A DNA stretch of 9,113 nucleotides from Deltaproteobacteria bacterium (lineage in GTDB: Bacteria; Desulfobacterota; Binatia; DP-6). The DNA is taken from assembly GCA_005879205.1 (NCBI GenBank), contig VBLD01000086.1, forward strand, positions 33,073 through 42,185, in the 5' to 3' direction. The translations under genes were made by a program, and so were the position numbers. This document shows positions 5,818 to 9,113 of this stretch, piece after piece. The number at the start of each line of letters is the position of its first letter. Positions within the stretch are counted from its first letter, which is position 1. The notes below the pieces were generated by a model that saw nothing but the letters and a program-made list of their open reading frames with translations, was not told the origin of the DNA and made no database searches.

Positions 5818-5849
5818 GGCGGAGACGGGGCGGCCGCACCGTCTCCGCC
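5818..5849. terminator. Strong hairpin between convergent genes
   Basis: An 11-bp perfect stem (5818-5828 with 5839-5849) encloses a 10-nt loop, 15 nt after the orphan gene and 25 nt from the end of the SDR gene on the other strand. No T-tract follows on either side, but the position and stem strength fit a bidirectional terminator or 3'-end-protecting hairpin. Confidence 0.55.
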
Positions 5850-5874
5850 TCCTCCCCCAAAGCTATCGCTTGAC

Positions 5875-6801
5875 CTACCGCGCCGTCTCCGGCGGCGCCG
5901 GGTTCGCGAGATCCAGCCCGAGCGTGTGCGGGAAGATCGTCGCGATCTCCTCGGGCGTCCAGCGCCCGCCCTTCTGAATCGTGCGCACCGGCGCGGGATA
6001 GTTGAGCAGCGCGACGAGCCCCGCCATGACCAGGAAGGTCTGCCCGTTGACGTTCCGGGCCGCCTCGGTGGCGAGGTAGACCACCCACGGCGCGACGTTC
6101 TCGGGCCCGAAGTTCCGGAGCGGGAAGCCGCGCTCCTCGAATCCCGTCTCGAGCCCGCGCTCGACCCGCATGCGCCGCGCGTCCTGCGGCACCGTCTGCG
6201 ACATGCGCGTCAAGGCGCCGGGGCAGACGGCGTTCGCCGTGATGCCGTAGCGGCCGAGGTCCCGCGACACGACGCGCGTGAAGCCGGCGATGCCGTCCTT
6301 GGCGGCGCCGTAGTTCGCCTGCCCCGAGTTGCCGTAGACGCCCGAGGTGGACGAGATCGAGATGATCCGGCCCCGTCGCTGCTGCCGCATGTGGACGGCC
6401 GCGTGGCGGGTGCAGTTGAACGTCCCCTTGAGATGCACCGCGATCACCGCATCCCACTCCTCCTCGCTCATGTTGAACAGCATGCGGTCGCGCAGGATGC
6501 CGGCGTTGTTGACGAGGACGTCGATCGCGCCGAACTCCCGGACCGCGGTCCCGACGATGCGCTCCGCAGCCCGGAAATCGGCGACGCTCTCGTGGCTCGC
6601 GATGGCGCGGCCGCCCTGCGCACGGATCGCAGCCGCCACCTCGTCGGCGACGCTCACCTGAGCGCCGCGGCCATCCACCTCGGACCCGAGGTCGTTCACC
6701 ACCACGGCCGCCCCCTCGGCCGCGAGCAGCTCGGCGATCGCCCGGCCGATGCCGCGCCCGGCGCCGGTCACCACCGCCGCCTTGCCGTCGAGCCGTCCCA
6801 T
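5875..6801 (-). CDS. SDR-family oxidoreductase, multifunctional-enzyme-type 3-hydroxyacyl dehydrogenase-like
   Basis: This is an intact 308-residue classical short-chain dehydrogenase. It shows the NAD(P) Rossmann motif TGAGRGIG (12-19), NDLGSEVDGRG after the second strand, NNAG (98-101), the catalytic serine S151, Y164 and K168 in YGAAK, and the PG..TRM loop (194-200). The strings ILRDRMLFNMSEEEWD and HLKGTFNCTRHAA, and the acid residue after strand two (ND), resemble the dehydrogenase domain of peroxisomal multifunctional enzyme and its bacterial relatives, which act on 3-hydroxyacyl-CoA with NAD. A C-terminal extension of about 50 residues (WTPEEIATIFPHTLG) exceeds the classical 250-residue core. 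The physiological substrate is not readable from sequence. The start is ATG 6799-6801, with AAGGAGG 7 nt before it inside the end of the upstream paralogue, 2 nt away; it is the second gene of a minus-strand operon. Confidence 0.9.
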   Translation of the reverse strand: MGRLDGKAAVVTGAGRGIGRAIAELLAAEGAAVVVNDLGSEVDGRGAQVSVADEVAAAIRAQGGRAIASHESVADFRAAERIVGTAVREFGAIDVLVNNAGILRDRMLFNMSEEEWDAVIAVHLKGTFNCTRHAAVHMRQQRRGRIISISSTSGVYGNSGQANYGAAKDGIAGFTRVVSRDLGRYGITANAVCPGALTRMSQTVPQDARRMRVERGLETGFEERGFPLRNFGPENVAPWVVYLATEAARNVNGQTFLVMAGLVALLNYPAPVRTIQKGGRWTPEEIATIFPHTLGLDLANPAPPETAR

Positions 6802-6803
6802 GA

Positions 6804-7714
6804 TCAGGCCTCCTTGGGGGGCGCGGGGTTCACCAGCCCCTCGAGGACGGTCGCCGGGGCCAGGCGCTCGAGCTCCTCGAGGGTCCAGTTGCCCTCCGTC
6901 TTGTAGAGCGTCTTCACGGGCCGCGGCTGCGAGACGAGCGCCACCGCGTTCCCGAAGCAGAGGAAGAACTGGCCGTTCACCCCGCGCGCGTGGTCGCTCG
7001 ACAGGTAGACCACCATCGGGGCGATGTCGTCGGGATCGAGCTCCTCGATCTGGGCCACCCCCCGGTCCTCGCGCTGGATGCCTTGCTGCTTGCGCACCTC
7101 GCGCGCGCGCCGCACCTCCTCGTTGATCGTCATCCGTGTCCCGGCGACGGGGCAGATGGCGTTGACCGTGACGCCGTACCTCCCGAGGTCGCGGGCCGCC
7201 ACCTTGGTGAGGCCGCCGATCGCCGACTTGGCCGCGCCGTAGTTGGCCTGGCCGGGGTTGCCGAACAGACCCGAGCCGGAGCTGAAGGTGACGATGCGTC
7301 CGGAGCGCTGCTCTCGCATGTGGGTGCACGCGTGGCGGATGCAGTTGAAGGTGCCCTTCAGTCCCATTCCTCCTCGCTCATGTTGAAGACCATCCGGTCG
7401 CGCAGGATGCCGGCGCAGGTGACGAGGATGTCGATGCGTCCGAAGCGCGAGAGTGCGGTGCCGACGATACGCCCGGCGCCCTCCCATTCCGCGACCGAAT
7501 CCGGGCTGGCGACGGCGACGCCGCCGTCCCGCTCGATCTCGGCGACCACGTCGAATGCCGGCCCGCCGGACGGGGCGCGGCCGTCGACGGCGACGCCGTA
7601 GTCGTTCACCACGACCTTGGCGCCGGCGGCTGCGAGCGCGCGCGCCACGCCCCGGCCGATGCCCCGGCCGCCGCCGGTGACGACCGCCACGCGGCCCGCG
7701 AGCATGTCTCCCAT
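6804..7714 (-). pseudogene. SDR-family oxidoreductase broken by a frameshift, paralogue of the downstream gene
   Basis: The first 118 codons (7714 to 7361) give a Rossmann half with TGGGRGIG, VNDYG and ILRDRMVFNMSEEEWD, then hit TGA (7358-7360). In the next frame the protein resumes at LKGTFNCIRHACTHMREQ and runs through the catalytic serine (SSGSG), YGAAK and ending PAPPKEA (6804). In the intact neighbour 18 nt encode AVIAVH between the same two points; here they and one base are missing, a 19-bp deletion. Restoring it gives 309 codons against 308 in the paralogue. NNAG is replaced by TCAG, so the paralogues had diverged before any break. The start ATG 7712-7714 has a TAGAGT box 9 nt upstream. 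Translation would yield a truncated protein lacking Tyr and Lys. Either a true pseudogene or an assembly error. Confidence 0.85.
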
Positions 7715-7723
7715 GGGGCGCGG

Positions 7724-7753
7724 ACTCTACAACGGCCGCCCCGCGCTGGTCGA
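7724..7753 (-). promoter_or_regulatory. Promoter of the SDR operon
   Basis: On the minus strand TCGACC (7753-7748) and TAGAGT (7729-7724) are 18 nt apart; the -10 box ends 9 nt before the ATG at 7714. The predicted transcript would begin at or next to the start codon. It shares the 72-nt spacer with the divergent MFS promoter. Confidence 0.42.
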
Positions 7754-7770
7754 GACGGTGACGCCTCCGC

Positions 7771-7776
7771 TAGGCT
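7771..7776 (+). promoter_or_regulatory. -10 box (TAGGCT) of the MFS transporter gene
   Basis: TAGGCT ends 10 nt before the ATG at 7787. No Shine-Dalgarno is seen in the short gap, and no good -35 lies upstream. The fit to TANNNT and the spacing match the other first genes of this window. Confidence 0.4.
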
Positions 7777-7786
7777 CGGCACCCCG

Positions 7787-8981
7787 ATGCTCCCGAGCGA
7801 CGTCGCGCGCCCGACGGCCGTCCACTACCGGATGCTCGCGCTCACCTGGGCAGGGTGGCTCTTCGATTTCTACGACCTGATCCTCTACACCTTCCTGCTG
7901 GCACCCATCACGGCGGACCTCGGCCTCGGACGCGAGGAGCACGCGCTCGTCATGGGCGCGTCGCTCGGCGCGACCGCGGCGGGCGGTATCCTCTTCGGCG
8001 CGCTCGCGGACCGCCATGGACGGAAGGCGGTGCTCCAGTGGTCGATCCTGACCTACAGCCTGGGCGCCGTGCTCTGCGGGCTGGCGCCGGGCCTCCGGAC
8101 TCTCGCGGGGGCGCGCATGGTCACGGGCCTCGGGGTGGGCGGCGAGTGGGCGATCGGTCATGCGCTCCTCGCGGAGAGCGTGCCGCCTCGCCTCCGTGGC
8201 CGCTTCGGCGCGCTCCTCCAGACCGGCGCGCCGGTGGGCGTCGGCCTCGCGGCGGTCGTCGGCAGCTTCCTCGCGCCGGCGATCGGCTGGCGTGCGACGT
8301 TCGTCGTCTCGGGTCTGCCTGCCCTCCTCGCGCGATCCGCCGGGTGCTCCCCGAGTCGGACGTGTGGCGCGCGCGGCGGCTGCCGGCGCACGAGGGCCCG
8401 CTTCGCGTCGCGCCGTATCTGGGACGCGCCTTCGGGCTCGCCGTGCTGAACATGTCGTCGTACTGGCTCACCTACACCTGGCTCCCGACCTACCTCCGCG
8501 AGGAGCGCGGCCTCTCGATCGCCGGCTCCGGCACGAAGGTCCTCGTGGTCGTCCTCGGCGAGCTGCTCGGCTACGCCTCCTTCGGCCTGGTCTCGGATCG
8601 ATTCGGACGGCGCCCCGCGTTCAGCGTCTATGCCACCCTCATGGCGGTCGGGCTGGTGGCGATCACCCTCCTCTGGCCGCTCATCGTCGGGTGGCCGCCG
8701 CTGCTGCTCGGCTGCCTCTGGCTGGTCGGATTCGGCACGGGGACGTGGTCGAACTTCGGCCCCATGTTCGCCGAGCTCTTCCCGACCGCGGGACGACGCT
8801 GGTGGGCTCGGGGTTCAACGCCGCACGCGGCGTGCAGCTCCTGGCACCGATGCTGGTGGCGGTGCTGGCGCGGCGCTACGGTCTCGCCGGCGGCATCGCG
8901 CTCGCCGCGGGCTTCGCGCTCGCGGCAGCCGGCTGGGTCTGGCTCCTCCCCGAGACCCGCGGCCGGCGCCTGGAGCCGTAG
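7787..8981 (+). pseudogene. MFS transporter with two frame breaks
   Basis: Read through three frames, this is one 12-helix major facilitator of about 399 codons. Frame one (7787 to about 8330) holds helices 1-6, including WLFDFYDLILYTFL in helix 1, motif A at residues 71-80 (GALADRHGRK) and RMVTGLGVGGEW. Near 8330 the frame slips: the coding signal resumes as IRRVLPESDVW and continues through SYWLTYTWLPTYLREERG, GLVSDRFGRRPAF (the second motif A) and WSNFGPMFAELFPTA. Near 8795 it slips again by the same step and resumes as TTLVGSGFNAARGVQLLAP to ETRGRRLEP and TAG 8979-8981. Both are net losses of 1 base (or gains of 2). The type resembles organic-acid or sialate-type symporters (SHS/AAHS-like); substrate unknown. 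As read, the transporter would stop after 220 residues. The GTG of the next gene overlaps the stop. Confidence 0.85.
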
Positions 8982-9113
8982 TGGCGCGGCGGAGCCAGCG
9001 TCTGGTCGAGGTCCTTCTCGTCTTCGGACGGCTCGGCCTCACGGCGTTCGGCGGTCCGGCGGCACACGTGGCCCTGCAGGAGGAGGAATGCGTTCGCCGG
9101 CGCGGCTGGCTCG
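8981..9113 (+). CDS. chrA: ChrA-family chromate transporter, N-terminus (3' partial)
   Basis: The 44 visible codons read MARRSQRLVEVLLVFGRLGL, then TAFGGPAAHVALQEEECVRRRGWL. The FLRLGLTAFGGP.AH.A..EEE.V.RR.WL pattern is the hallmark of the first half of ChrA proteins, which export chromate across the inner membrane by the proton-motive force; many family members have not been tested for substrate. GTG 8981-8983 overlaps the TAG of the MFS gene by one base, and GGAG (8972-8975) lies 5 nt before it, so it should be translationally coupled. The rest is outside the window. Confidence 0.88.
   Translation, partial: MARRSQRLVEVLLVFGRLGLTAFGGPAAHVALQEEECVRRRGWL

Noticed and set aside
5875..7329. A single long SDR fusion of 484 codons
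   Set aside because: The first part is a frame shadow of the broken paralogue; the second SDR has its own ATG at 6801 and AAGGAGG. Two genes, not a fusion.
7361..7363. Programmed frameshift in the broken SDR
   Set aside because: No slippery heptamer or downstream structure; about 19 bases are missing relative to the paralogue, which a recoding event would not cause.
1..9113. tRNA, rRNA, CRISPR arrays, insertion sequences
   Set aside because: I looked for cloverleaf-like stems, regularly spaced repeats, transposase motifs and terminal inverted repeats and saw none.

Overview
The window is very GC-rich, gene-dense Gram-negative bacterial chromosome. It carries a Tat translocase end, an outer-membrane beta-barrel protein ending in phenylalanine, a DUF4911-type protein (a family I associate with Deltaproteobacteria-like lineages) and multifunctional-enzyme-like SDR dehydrogenases. 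This suits a soil or groundwater deltaproteobacterium-like or candidate-phylum organism (for example Binatota-like). That placement is inference; no rRNA or marker gene is present to settle it.

Layout, left to right. (1) 1-938, plus strand: the tail of a TatA/TatB-type protein followed by complete tatC. (2) 943-2766, minus strand: a DUF1302-like outer-membrane protein followed 3 nt later by a small DUF4911 protein, probably translationally coupled. (3) 2746-2988, plus strand: an 80-residue helical protein of unknown function with a clear promoter and almost no leader. (4) 3024-3704, minus strand: a HAD phosphatase/phosphomutase-like protein. (5) 3788-5219, plus strand: a two-gene operon of an RNase Z-like metallo-beta-lactamase-fold hydrolase and a PPOX/F420-type flavin-fold protein, ending in a hairpin that contains the stop codon. 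(6) 5220-5529: a gene-free, structured stretch leading to a 90-residue orphan at 5530-5802, whose ribosome binding site lies in a possible sequestering hairpin. A strong 11-bp hairpin follows. (7) 5875-7714, minus strand: two tandem paralogous SDR dehydrogenases; the downstream one is intact and the upstream one is broken by an apparent 19-bp deletion. (8) 7787-8981, plus strand: an MFS transporter with two frame breaks, overlapping by one base the start of a ChrA-type transporter that runs off the window.

Two patterns cut across the genes. First, all five genes that appear to open a transcription unit with a recognisable promoter (2746, 3704, 3788, 7714, 7787) have a TATAAT-like hexamer only 8-10 nt before the start codon, which predicts leaderless mRNAs. 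Most genes that sit inside operons (4776, 6801, 8981) instead carry Shine-Dalgarno sequences. Second, three frame-disrupting indels fall between about 7360 and 8800, in two adjacent divergent genes. This is either shared decay or a local sequence-quality problem. I found no tRNA, rRNA, CRISPR array or intact insertion sequence. The best candidates for something undescribed are the leaderless promoter architecture and the mutually exclusive hairpins at 5466-5520.
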